This document shows positions 25,708 through 34,042 of a stretch of DNA of 64,000 nucleotides, in pieces; within the stretch, counting starts at the first letter, position 1, and every line of letters begins with the position of its first letter. The notes beneath the pieces were generated by a model. It was given only the letters and a program-made list of their open reading frames with translations, ran no database searches and was not told the DNA's origin. Source of the stretch: Cryptoclostridium sp964637365 (lineage in GTDB: Bacteria; Bacillota; Dehalobacteriia; UBA7702). The position numbers and the translations under genes were made by a program. Where the stretch lies: contig CAZWWH010000002.1 of the NCBI GenBank assembly GCA_964637365.1, positions 143,021-207,020 of the forward strand, written 5' to 3'.

Positions 25708-25916
25708 ATGAAATATATGTCTTGCCCGGAGCGGCGAAAAAATGGAATATTTCAGAAAGACGAGTGCAAAAACTTTGCAAGGAAAACCGCATACCGGGTA
25801 TTTCCCGTATTGGCAATATGTGGCTGATACCAAAAGATGCGGAAAAACCCATTGACAGACGTACCAGAGCAGGAAAAATGCAAAAACAAAAGTCGAATAT
25901 TACCATTGGAAACTAA
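25708..25916 (+). pseudogene. Small helix-turn-helix DNA-binding protein, frameshifted
   Basis: The ATG at 25708 has AAAGGATGG upstream and begins Met-Lys-Tyr-Met-Ser, but the frame then leaves the protein after about 8 codons. A second frame carries AAKKWNISERRVQKLC, IPGISRIGNMWLIPKDAEKP and a basic tail. These are the MerR/excisionase-like winged HTH proteins common next to regulatory loci in gut Clostridia. One missing G near 25731 (GAGCGGCG instead of GAGGCGGCG) would restore one 69-residue protein. It is either a real frameshift or a sequencing error. It precedes a two-component/ABC locus, which it may regulate. Confidence 0.65.
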
Positions 25917-25955
25917 CGACTTACAGGAATGGATAAGGAAACGGAGGAATGACGA

Positions 25956-26642
25956 ATGTCTCGTATATTTTTGGTTGAGGATGATAAGGAGATCGCTAAA
26001 AACCTTGCACTTTTACTCCGCTCGGAAGGATTTACCGTGTTCTCCGCACCTACACAGAGAGAAGCCGTCGCCATGCTTGCAGGAAGTAGATTCGACCTGG
26101 CTCTGGTAGACATTTCCCTGCCTGATGGAAACGGTTTCACGGTTTGTACAGAAATCAAGCAAATGCAGGATATTCCTGTCATCTTTTTGACGGCTTCCGG
26201 AGATGAATCCAGCGTTGTTACGGGATTAAATATGGGGGCCGATGATTATATTACGAAGCCGTTTCGTTCGCGCGAATTGATTGCACGAATCAAAACCGCC
26301 CTGCGAAAAAATGGCTCATTCCCCTCTGCTTTTGGGATCTGCGATCTTTCTGTGGATACAGCAAGCGGCATCGTAAAAAAAGACGGCAACGAAGTCTTTC
26401 TTTCCGCTTTAGAATACCGTTTGTTGTTGATATTTATTAACAACCCTAAAAGTATTATCCCAAGAAGCAGACTGCTTGATGAATTGTGGGATGCGGCAGG
26501 CGAGTTTGTTAATGATAATACATTAACAGTGTACATCAAACGCCTGAGGGAAAAGATAGAAAACGACCCCGCTAACCCACAGATTATTCTGACTGTTCGC
26601 GGAACGGGATATCGATTGGGGGATGGGTATGCTTCGGAATAA
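25956..26642 (+). CDS. OmpR-family response regulator
   Basis: This 228-residue protein has a receiver domain (1-115; acidic pocket Glu8-Asp9-Asp10, phosphoacceptor Asp52, conserved Thr in FLTASGD and Lys in ITKPF) and a C-terminal winged-helix DNA-binding domain (about 130-225). The ribosome site GGAGGAAT precedes the ATG. It overlaps the histidine kinase gene. The gene order RR-HK-ABC ATPase-ABC permease is the BceRSAB/VraDE type that senses and exports peptide antibiotics. Confidence 0.93.
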   Translation: MSRIFLVEDDKEIAKNLALLLRSEGFTVFSAPTQREAVAMLAGSRFDLALVDISLPDGNGFTVCTEIKQMQDIPVIFLTASGDESSVVTGLNMGADDYITKPFRSRELIARIKTALRKNGSFPSAFGICDLSVDTASGIVKKDGNEVFLSALEYRLLLIFINNPKSIIPRSRLLDELWDAAGEFVNDNTLTVYIKRLREKIENDPANPQIILTVRGTGYRLGDGYASE

Positions 26643-27618
26643 AGAGCTTCGGCAGCTTGTCACCTGGTTTTCCTTAATAGCGATTGCCACAGTGATGCTG
26701 GGATTTGCCATCAATACAGCAACAGGGATTCTTGCCATTGCTTCTGCTGCCGCCTTTGGAACAGCGATTTTTGTGTTTACCAAAGCCCGATACAAAAATA
26801 TCGCACAAATTGCAGATCAAATTGATCTAGTGCTTCATAATGCCGACCATCTATATATTAGTAAAGCGGACGAGGGGGAGCTTTCCATTCTGCAAAGCGA
26901 GATAACAAAAATGACGCTACGTATTCGAGAGCAAAATGCCGCGCTGAAAAAAGAAAAAGAACATCTTGCCGATTCACTGGCCGACATCGCTCATCAGCTT
27001 CGCACTCCTCTCACATCTATAAACCTTATGATGTCATTGTTAAGAAACTCCTCTGATGAAAACGAAAGGAAAAACTTGCTGCGGGAAACTGAGGAATTGC
27101 TTGTGCGAATGGACTGGTTGATCACCTCCCTTTTAAAATTATCACGTCTGGACGCAGGTATCGTGGTGTTCCAAAGAGAACGAGTCGATGTGAATCACTT
27201 AATAAACACCGCGCTTCTCCCTCTTCTAATTCCTATGGAACTACACGATATTACTTTACGGATCGACGTACCGAAAGGGATAATAATCTTGGGTGATCCA
27301 AGCTGGCTTTCAGAAGCAATTCAAAATATTCTCAAAAATTGTATGGAAAGCGTAGGTGACAATGGAACAATTAAGATTTCTTGTGAGGATAATCCCCTAT
27401 TTACCGAAATTACAATCCACGACAGTGGCTCAGGCTTTGAGAAAGAAGATTTGCCCTTCCTGTTTGACAGGTTTTATCGTGGCAAAAACTCGGCTGCTAC
27501 AGGATATGGCATTGGCTTGGCACTCTGCAAGACAATTATTATGCGGCAGGGCGGAACAATAACCGCAAAAAATCACCCGCAGGGCGGTGCAAGATTTACC
27601 ATCCGTTTCCCAAAGTGA
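26629..27618 (+). CDS. Membrane sensor histidine kinase
   Basis: This 329-residue kinase has two closely spaced N-terminal membrane spans (about 12-50) with almost no extracellular loop, the intramembrane-sensing layout of BceS-like kinases. A short linker leads to the phosphoacceptor His122 in IAHQLRTPLTS, followed by a HATPase domain with ILKNCMES (N box), DSGSGF (G1) and GYGIGLALC (G2). The ATG at 26629 (or 26623) lies inside the regulator gene, so the two are coupled. It probably gets its signal from the neighbouring ABC permease. Confidence 0.9.
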   Translation: MLRNKELRQLVTWFSLIAIATVMLGFAINTATGILAIASAAAFGTAIFVFTKARYKNIAQIADQIDLVLHNADHLYISKADEGELSILQSEITKMTLRIREQNAALKKEKEHLADSLADIAHQLRTPLTSINLMMSLLRNSSDENERKNLLRETEELLVRMDWLITSLLKLSRLDAGIVVFQRERVDVNHLINTALLPLLIPMELHDITLRIDVPKGIIILGDPSWLSEAIQNILKNCMESVGDNGTIKISCEDNPLFTEITIHDSGSGFEKEDLPFLFDRFYRGKNSAATGYGIGLALCKTIIMRQGGTITAKNHPQGGARFTIRFPK

Positions 27619-27700
27619 CAGATCTCTCACCAGAAAGTCACAAAGATGTAAGCGTAAAGTTCTATGATATGGGTAACCACAACAAAGGGAGGCTCAGTTA

Positions 27701-28391
27701 ATGGAATTTTTGAATATTGACAATCTATGCAAGGTTTATGGCAAGGATGAAAATCAGGTTACTGCATTGGACCATGTTTCGCTTACCATCGAAAAGGGGG
27801 GAATTTACCGCAATCATCGGATCCTCCGGTTCCGGCAAATCCACATTGCTTCATATTATTGCCGGCGTAGATATGCCGACAAGCGGAAAAGTATATCTGG
27901 ACGAACAGGACGTATATGCGCAAAACAATAAAAACCTTGCTATTTTCCGCAGGCGGCAGGTTGGACTGATTTATCAGTTTCACAACCTCATTCCTACTCT
28001 AAATGTGGTAGAAAACATCACACTCCCTATTCTAATGGACAAGAGAAAGATCAATCAGGAACGACTGAACGACCTATTGGATCTGCTTGGACTGCAAGAA
28101 CGCAAAAAGCATTTGCCCAACCAGCTTTCAGGCGGCCAGCAGCAGCGCGTTGCCATCGGTCGCGCTTTGATGAACGCACCGGCAGTCATGCTGGCCGATG
28201 AACCCACAGGCAGTTTAGACAGTCGTAATGGGCATGAAATCATCAAACTGCTGAAAGAAAGCAATAAAAAATATGGGCAGACCCTGCTCCTCGTCACCCA
28301 TGACGAAAATATTGCCTTGCAGGCAGACCGCATTATTACCATCGCAGACGGAAAAGTGGTGCGGGATGAGAGACAGGTGATGCGGTCATGA
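27701..28391 (+). pseudogene. ABC transporter ATP-binding protein with one frameshift
   Basis: The gene starts at 27701 with GGAGGC upstream (MEFLNIDNLCKVYGKDENQVTALDHVSLTIEKG), then changes frame at a run of six G (27796-27801). Five G would restore GEFTAIIGSSGSGKSTLLHIIAG. After the shift all motifs are intact: Walker A, Q-loop VGLIYQFHN, signature LSGGQQQR, Walker B VMLADEPTGSLD and His-loop VTHD. It is of the LolD/MacB/BceA class. An ATG at 27774 in the second frame could give a shortened product without the A-loop tyrosine. The permease gene follows with a 4-base overlap, so the pair was one exporter. Confidence 0.8.
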
Positions 28392-30931
28392 ACATTTTCA
28401 ATAAAGTCGCCCTGCAGGGTTTGAAAAAAAATCGCACACGAACGCTTATAACGATTATCGGGGTGATTCTGTCTGCTGCTTTGTTCTCGGGGGTCGCCAC
28501 TCTTGCCGTTTCCCTGCAAAGTTATATGATTAACGGCGCCACTACCAAATATGGCAGCTGGCATGTGGAGCTACCTGCCGCGGATTCCTCCTTTGCAGCG
28601 GATGCCGAGGGGGACAGCCGTATTGCGGATGTCGTAACACTGCAAAACATTGGCTATGCAGCGCTGGAGGACAGCAAAAACGATGCCAAACCGTACCTTT
28701 TTCTTTCTGGTTGGGACAAAAAGGCTTTTGAGACGCTGCCCCTCAAACTACTTTCCGGTAGGCTGCCGGAAAATAGCAACGAAGTCTTGATACCAGCCCA
28801 TCTCGCGTCAAACGGCGGCGTTAAAATCTCGGTGGGCGACACCATCACCCTTGCGGTCGGCGACCGAATGAGCGGCAGCAAGACGTTGAGCCAGCACAAT
28901 TCGTATTCCTCAGGGTCAGAAACGCTTGCACCTACGACGCAGAAAACCTATACTGTCGTCGGCATCTGCCAGCGCCCGGCAATTGAGGAATACAATGCAC
29001 CCGGCTACACCTTAATTACGACAACGGATACCACTACAGCGGACAGTCTTGCCGTTTTTATCACGTTAAAAAACCCCTATCAGATTCATTCCTACACAAA
29101 AGATATCAAGGGTGATAATGGCTATGTATTAAACGATGATGTGCTACGCTTTATGGGGCTTTCTGGCGAAAAAATATTCACCGCGCTGTTTTATTCGATC
29201 GTCGGCATTTTGGTGATACTGGTCGTGATCGGCTCAGTATTTTTAATTTACAACGCTTTCAATATTTCCTTGAACGAACGCACTCACCAGTTTGGGATCC
29301 TGATGTCGGTGGGAGCGACGGCAAAGCAATTGCGCAACTCGGTTCTGTTTGAGGGGATTTGCATCGGCCTTATCGGCATCCCGCTCGGCATTTTAGTCGG
29401 GCTTCCTAGCATCAAACTCGTGCTTTCTCTTGTGGAAAGGAATTTTGTAAACGTCATGTATAGCAATGTACCGCTCTCGCTAGTGGTATCGGTGCCCGCC
29501 ATTATCGCTGCCGCTGTCGTCAGCCTTGTAACGATTCTGATTTCAGCGTATATCCCGGCCAGAAAAGCCGCGGCCATGCCGGTGATGGATTGTATCCGTC
29601 AGACAAATGAGGTCAAGTTGGAGGCAAAAAAACTGAAAACCTCGCGGTTTGCACAACGATTTTTCGGTCTGGAGGAAACGCTAGCACTCAAAAATTTCAA
29701 GCGCAACAAAAGGCGCTACCGCAGCATCATTTTGTCGCTTACTTTCAGCGTCGTACTATTTGTTGCCGCAAGTACATTTGGCAACTATTTGAACCAAGTT
29801 GCGGAGAGCTCCAACGAGGCCGTGGAACAATACGACATCGTTCTTTCTACCCGCGACATGGAGGAAAGCGAGTTGTTCCAGCTTTATGACGAATTAAAAG
29901 GTGTCACTGGTGTGACGGCAAACGCATATCAGGCGGACGCAACCTACCCTTGTACGCTCAACACAGGTGAGCTTTCCGACCATTTTCTTGATACCTTCGG
30001 GGAATTTATGGAGTGTGATGGAAAAAGCCAAACGATAGACGCTATGCTAGATGCTGTATTTGTAGATGACGACACCTACCAAAACCTGCTCAAAAGTCTT
30101 AATCTGCCTGCGGAGGAATATACCGGACAAGATGACAAAATGATTATGGTAGGGTATATTCAGGGGTATTTATATATGCAGGCTGAGCCGATGGAGATAA
30201 CGCTTTGCAATGAGAACAGTGACGCGGTGAAAACAGTCCGTGCTACCTACGTAAATGATTACCCTGACTTACTGCCAGCAGAAGCAGGCGATCACTTCCG
30301 CGGTTACTCGCTGATGCTGATCGCCCCTTACGAGGCAAAGTCGCGGTTTGATGCTCTGGGCACAGCGACTGTGACCACGCTGGGTATGACCTTTGAATCC
30401 GATGCTCCCGGGCAATCCACATCGCAAATGCAGACAATCATCGACGCAAACGGTATCACCGCCGACTATAATCTTCACAATGTCTATGATGTTCTTGAGC
30501 AAAATCGCAATCTCAGCTTTATCATCAATCTGTTTTCAGCCGTTTTTATCGCCATGATCACGCTAATATCGATTACGAACGTCTTCAACACGATTTCCAC
30601 CAATATCAAACTGCGCAGACGAGAGCTGGCTATGCTCCGTTCTGTGGGAATGTCCGATCGGGATTTTAGCCAAATGATGTGCTTTGAATGCGTCCTTTAT
30701 GGAGCACGGACAATGTTATGGGGGCTACCTCTCTCGGTGATACTGACCTGCCTGATTTACAAGGGCATGGTTCTCGGCGGCGGCTTTCATCTCAGCTTTA
30801 TTTTTCCATGGAGCAGCATAGTCATCAGCATCCTTGGCGTATTTTTAATCGTGTTCCTCTCAATGCTGTATGCAACCAGCAAGATTAAAAAAGAAAATAT
30901 CATTGACGCACTTCGGGATGAAATGACTTAA
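28388..30931 (+). CDS. FtsX-family ABC transporter permease
   Basis: This 847-residue permease has an N-terminal membrane span, a large extracellular domain (about 60-260), a first FtsX domain (about 270-405; NAFNISLNERTHQFGILMSVGA), a link with another span near residue 445, a second extracellular domain, and a second FtsX domain (about 700-840; NVFNTISTNIKLRRRELAMLRSVGMS). This fits the MacB-like/BceB-like efflux type. Its ATG overlaps the end of the ATPase gene. Base composition seems richer in GC than most neighbours by eye, which may point to transfer of the locus. Confidence 0.9.
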   Translation: MNIFNKVALQGLKKNRTRTLITIIGVILSAALFSGVATLAVSLQSYMINGATTKYGSWHVELPAADSSFAADAEGDSRIADVVTLQNIGYAALEDSKNDAKPYLFLSGWDKKAFETLPLKLLSGRLPENSNEVLIPAHLASNGGVKISVGDTITLAVGDRMSGSKTLSQHNSYSSGSETLAPTTQKTYTVVGICQRPAIEEYNAPGYTLITTTDTTTADSLAVFITLKNPYQIHSYTKDIKGDNGYVLNDDVLRFMGLSGEKIFTALFYSIVGILVILVVIGSVFLIYNAFNISLNERTHQFGILMSVGATAKQLRNSVLFEGICIGLIGIPLGILVGLPSIKLVLSLVERNFVNVMYSNVPLSLVVSVPAIIAAAVVSLVTILISAYIPARKAAAMPVMDCIRQTNEVKLEAKKLKTSRFAQRFFGLEETLALKNFKRNKRRYRSIILSLTFSVVLFVAASTFGNYLNQVAESSNEAVEQYDIVLSTRDMEESELFQLYDELKGVTGVTANAYQADATYPCTLNTGELSDHFLDTFGEFMECDGKSQTIDAMLDAVFVDDDTYQNLLKSLNLPAEEYTGQDDKMIMVGYIQGYLYMQAEPMEITLCNENSDAVKTVRATYVNDYPDLLPAEAGDHFRGYSLMLIAPYEAKSRFDALGTATVTTLGMTFESDAPGQSTSQMQTIIDANGITADYNLHNVYDVLEQNRNLSFIINLFSAVFIAMITLISITNVFNTISTNIKLRRRELAMLRSVGMSDRDFSQMMCFECVLYGARTMLWGLPLSVILTCLIYKGMVLGGGFHLSFIFPWSSIVISILGVFLIVFLSMLYATSKIKKENIIDALRDEMT

Positions 30932-31290
30932 TCCCAAATCGCCCAAGAAATAACTTTAGTGAGGAAGCGGATAAAATACAAGACAATACATCATTAAAAT
31001 CAACAAAATAGCATTGATTTAAACCGATTTACCTGAAATTAATAAGGAATAATCTACTCTAAGACGGTAAATGAAAAAGCCTTCGTATAGTAGACACATT
31101 CTCATTTACTTATCAAGCGGCAGCTTTGAGAAATCAGAGCCGCCGCTTTTTCCGCTTTTTTGTTCATTTGAGAAAAGAATAAGAAATAAAGGACCCAACA
31201 TAGCCATCCAACGGTGTCATTCAAGATCGCTTGCACCCTAAAACCATCAATATAAGAGTTCTTTTTATATGTACATATCTTAAATTTCGA
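30932..31290. other. Intergenic region after the ABC permease
   Basis: No gene or partial gene is visible. The stretch holds the efflux-locus terminator at 31115-31151 and then an AT-rich leader toward the TetR promoter. Confidence 0.6.
31115..31151 (+). terminator. Terminator downstream of the ABC efflux locus
   Basis: AAGCGGC-a-GCTTTGA, loop GAAA, TCAGAGC-c-GCCGCTT forms a two-part stem, followed by TTTTCCGCTTTTTTG. It lies about 185 bases after the permease stop. Confidence 0.78.
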
Positions 31291-31319
31291 TTGACATTTT
31301 CTTTAGATTATGATAAATT
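31291..31319 (+). promoter_or_regulatory. Promoter of the TetR-MMPL operon
   Basis: TTGACA (31291-31296) and TAAATT (31314-31319) are separated by 17 bases. A TetR-type operator lies directly downstream. Confidence 0.75.
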
Positions 31320-31324
31320 CAATC

Positions 31325-31340
31325 GTAAACAATGGTTTAC
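31325..31340. promoter_or_regulatory. Likely TetR operator
   Basis: GTAAAC-AATG-GTTTAC is a perfect 6-bp inverted repeat immediately after the -10 box and over the likely transcription start, the classic position for autorepression by the TetR-family protein encoded next. Confidence 0.65.
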
Positions 31341-31365
31341 TAATGTATTTTCATGGAGGTTTAAG

Positions 31366-31986
31366 ATGCAGATTCAAAAGGAATTCATAAGAAAGCGAAT
31401 TATTAAATCTGCTACCAAGGAATTTTTGAATGCTGACTATCACAAAGCATCTTTGCGCAAAATTGCTGCTGCTGCCGATATCACACCAGGGAATATTTAT
31501 CGTTATTTTGAAGACAAGGCAGCTCTCTATAAAGCCACGGTAGCTCCAGCCTGGAACGGGATTCAGGAACTATTCCATATGGCAGGTTCCATACATTATT
31601 CAGACTATTCAGAAAATACTGTCGTTATGATTACCAATGAGCTGGCAAAAATTTTTATTTTGGAGCAGGATGGATTCATGATTCTAATTAAAAATGATCC
31701 CCACTCCCCTATTACAGATGTTAGAGAAACACTGATTTCCATGATACAAACATGCATTTCAGACAATATGGCAGAGAATACTTGGGGAATATCCACCGAT
31801 CCTGTTCTTATCGGTACACTCGCCATCTCAATTACGGAATCCATGATATATATTTTTCAAAAATTTGACGGGAATATCCCTCTTCTAAAAAAACGATTAA
31901 ACATAACATTGGATTTACTTCTCAATAGCTTTCAAAATAGCTTAGAAAGGGAGATTCGTTATGCTGTCACTGATCCGATTTTATGA
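31366..31986 (+). CDS. TetR/AcrR family transcriptional regulator
   Basis: This 206-residue regulator has an N-terminal TetR helix-turn-helix (residues about 8-52: IIKSATKEFLNADYHKASLRKIAAAADITPGNIYRYFEDKAALYKA) and an all-helical ligand-binding C-terminal domain. The start at 31366 has GGAGG 8 bases upstream. The MMPL gene begins inside its 3' end (26-base overlap), so it very likely represses the exporter. The operator palindrome at 31325-31340 supports autoregulation. The inducing ligand is unknown. Confidence 0.92.
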   Translation: MQIQKEFIRKRIIKSATKEFLNADYHKASLRKIAAAADITPGNIYRYFEDKAALYKATVAPAWNGIQELFHMAGSIHYSDYSENTVVMITNELAKIFILEQDGFMILIKNDPHSPITDVRETLISMIQTCISDNMAENTWGISTDPVLIGTLAISITESMIYIFQKFDGNIPLLKKRLNITLDLLLNSFQNSLEREIRYAVTDPIL

Positions 31987-34042
31987 CCGCCACAAAAAAC
32001 TATTGTATCTGGTTTTCTTAGTCTTTATTCTTATGTGCGCCTTGATGGCTGCCCATGTTCATGTCAATTATGATATGACCGAATATTTACCCGAAGACAG
32101 CATAACCAAGAGGTCCATTTCTCTACTGGAATCTGAATTCACCTATCCAGGAACAGCAAGAGTCATGATTTCTGATGTAACAATGTTGGAAGCTGCTGAA
32201 ATCAAAAATAAAATAGCTCAGATAGATGGAATATCCACAGTACTATGGCTTGACGATTATGCCGACATCACAAAACCGGAAGCCTTTATCAATCAAAAAT
32301 ATTTGAATGATTTCTATTTGGAAGAAAAGGCGCTGTTCACCATTGAATTCAGCGAAGGTAATTACAGCACCGTTACTGATGATGCCATTCAGTCCATCTA
32401 TCAGCTGACCGACGGGAAAGCCGTCATCTCCGGCGCCGCAGAGGACAGCCGCTATATGCGGGAGGTCGTCAACAAAGAAATGACGAAGATCATTCTCATT
32501 ATTGTTCCCATCTGTCTCTTAATTCTAATGTTGGCGGGGAAAACATGGATTGAGCCCTTATTATATATTACCTCCATCGGTGTAGCTGTGGTTTTTAACA
32601 TGGGCACAAATCTTATCTTCCCTAATATATCCTTTATCACCCAATCCATGTCAGCCGTATTGCAGTTGGCCATATCTATGGATTATTCTCTATTCCTTTT
32701 CCATAGATATTTGGAGGAACGGGATTTGGGAAATGATGTTCACCAGGCATTATCCAATGCTGTAAAGACTTCCTTCTCGTCCATTTCCTCCAGTGCTCTT
32801 ACCACGGTAGCAGGATTCTTAGCGTTAATTTTTATGAGCTATTCCATCGGCACCGACTTGGGATTGGTTTTAGCCAAGGGAATTGCGTTCAGCTTTCTCT
32901 GTACTGTCACCTTCCTGCCTCTGCTAATTCTGTCCTTCCACCGCGTCATTGACAGAACAAGGCATAGTAACTTCATGCCAAAGTTTCAAAACAAACGGTT
33001 TATTCAGGGAAAAATTGCTGTCATCATCCTTGCTATCGTCATCGCGATTCCCTGCTTCTTGGCGCAACAAAATAATACTTTCCTCTATGGTGATACCTCA
33101 GGCAGTGCTGCATCTAATGACTCCACATCAAAAAAGGAACAAATCACCTCGTTATTCGGAGAATCCGACCCAGTAATGGTTTTGGTTCCCAACAATAATA
33201 TTGGTGCAGAAAACGCTCTCTGCAAAGATTTGGAACAGCTCAATTATGTACGCAATGTCCAGAGCATTTCCACCTTGGCGGACCCAACCATTCCTCGAGA
33301 CATTCTTCCGGAATCCCTGAGCAAACAGTTTCTTTCCGAAAAATACAGCCGTATCGTAGTGTTCCTGCGGCTGGGTGGAGAAAATGAAATGACCTACCAA
33401 TCTACAAAGGATTTAGAGGAAATCGCGGAACGTCACTTTCCAGGACAATGGTATATGGCGGGAACAGGCACGGCTACCACAGATATAAAAAATACCGTTG
33501 AAACCGATACCATTGTGATTACGCTGTTTTCTCTCATTGCCGTTGGTTCCATCGTACTACTGACATTTCGCTCCATCTCCATTCCCATTCTGCTACTTCT
33601 TGTCATTGAGTTATCCATTTGGATTAATATGTCAGTTCCTTATTTCCAAGGAACCAAGTTGGTCTTCATCGGTTATTTGGTCATTAACTCCATCCAACTG
33701 GGCGCAACCATCGATTATGCCATCTTAATGACCAGTCGTTATTTGGAGCATCGTACCAGAATGCATCCCGAAGCCGCCGCCCTAGGGGCATTGCAAACAG
33801 CGGGAAGCTCTGTGATTACCTCAGCCTTAATTCTCACTGCTGCCGGCACGGCGGAAGGTATTCTATCTAGCATTGGTTCGGTAAGCCAAATTGGCTATCT
33901 CTTAGGGCGCGGCGCACTATTGAGCGGTTTAATTGTCCTCACTGTCCTACCCAGACTATTAGTTCTTTGTGACAAGCTCATTATGAAAACAACACTTCAG
34001 AAAAATCATCCATTAAAACGTTCCATGGAGGTGTCAGAATGA
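31961..34042 (+). CDS. MMPL/RND family transporter
   Basis: This 693-residue protein has the RND layout in two halves: TM1, an extracellular loop (about 40-175), TM2-6 with a Patched/MMPL-like block (about 180-330; LAISMDYSLFLFHRYLEERD holds the Asp-Tyr pair of the proton relay), TM7, a second loop, and TM8-12 (LGATIDYAILMTSRYLEHR near residue 580 is the matching second relay). Such proteins export lipids, fatty acids or drugs. The next gene overlaps its stop by ATGA. Confidence 0.92.
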   Translation: MLSLIRFYDRHKKLLYLVFLVFILMCALMAAHVHVNYDMTEYLPEDSITKRSISLLESEFTYPGTARVMISDVTMLEAAEIKNKIAQIDGISTVLWLDDYADITKPEAFINQKYLNDFYLEEKALFTIEFSEGNYSTVTDDAIQSIYQLTDGKAVISGAAEDSRYMREVVNKEMTKIILIIVPICLLILMLAGKTWIEPLLYITSIGVAVVFNMGTNLIFPNISFITQSMSAVLQLAISMDYSLFLFHRYLEERDLGNDVHQALSNAVKTSFSSISSSALTTVAGFLALIFMSYSIGTDLGLVLAKGIAFSFLCTVTFLPLLILSFHRVIDRTRHSNFMPKFQNKRFIQGKIAVIILAIVIAIPCFLAQQNNTFLYGDTSGSAASNDSTSKKEQITSLFGESDPVMVLVPNNNIGAENALCKDLEQLNYVRNVQSISTLADPTIPRDILPESLSKQFLSEKYSRIVVFLRLGGENEMTYQSTKDLEEIAERHFPGQWYMAGTGTATTDIKNTVETDTIVITLFSLIAVGSIVLLTFRSISIPILLLLVIELSIWINMSVPYFQGTKLVFIGYLVINSIQLGATIDYAILMTSRYLEHRTRMHPEAAALGALQTAGSSVITSALILTAAGTAEGILSSIGSVSQIGYLLGRGALLSGLIVLTVLPRLLVLCDKLIMKTTLQKNHPLKRSMEVSE

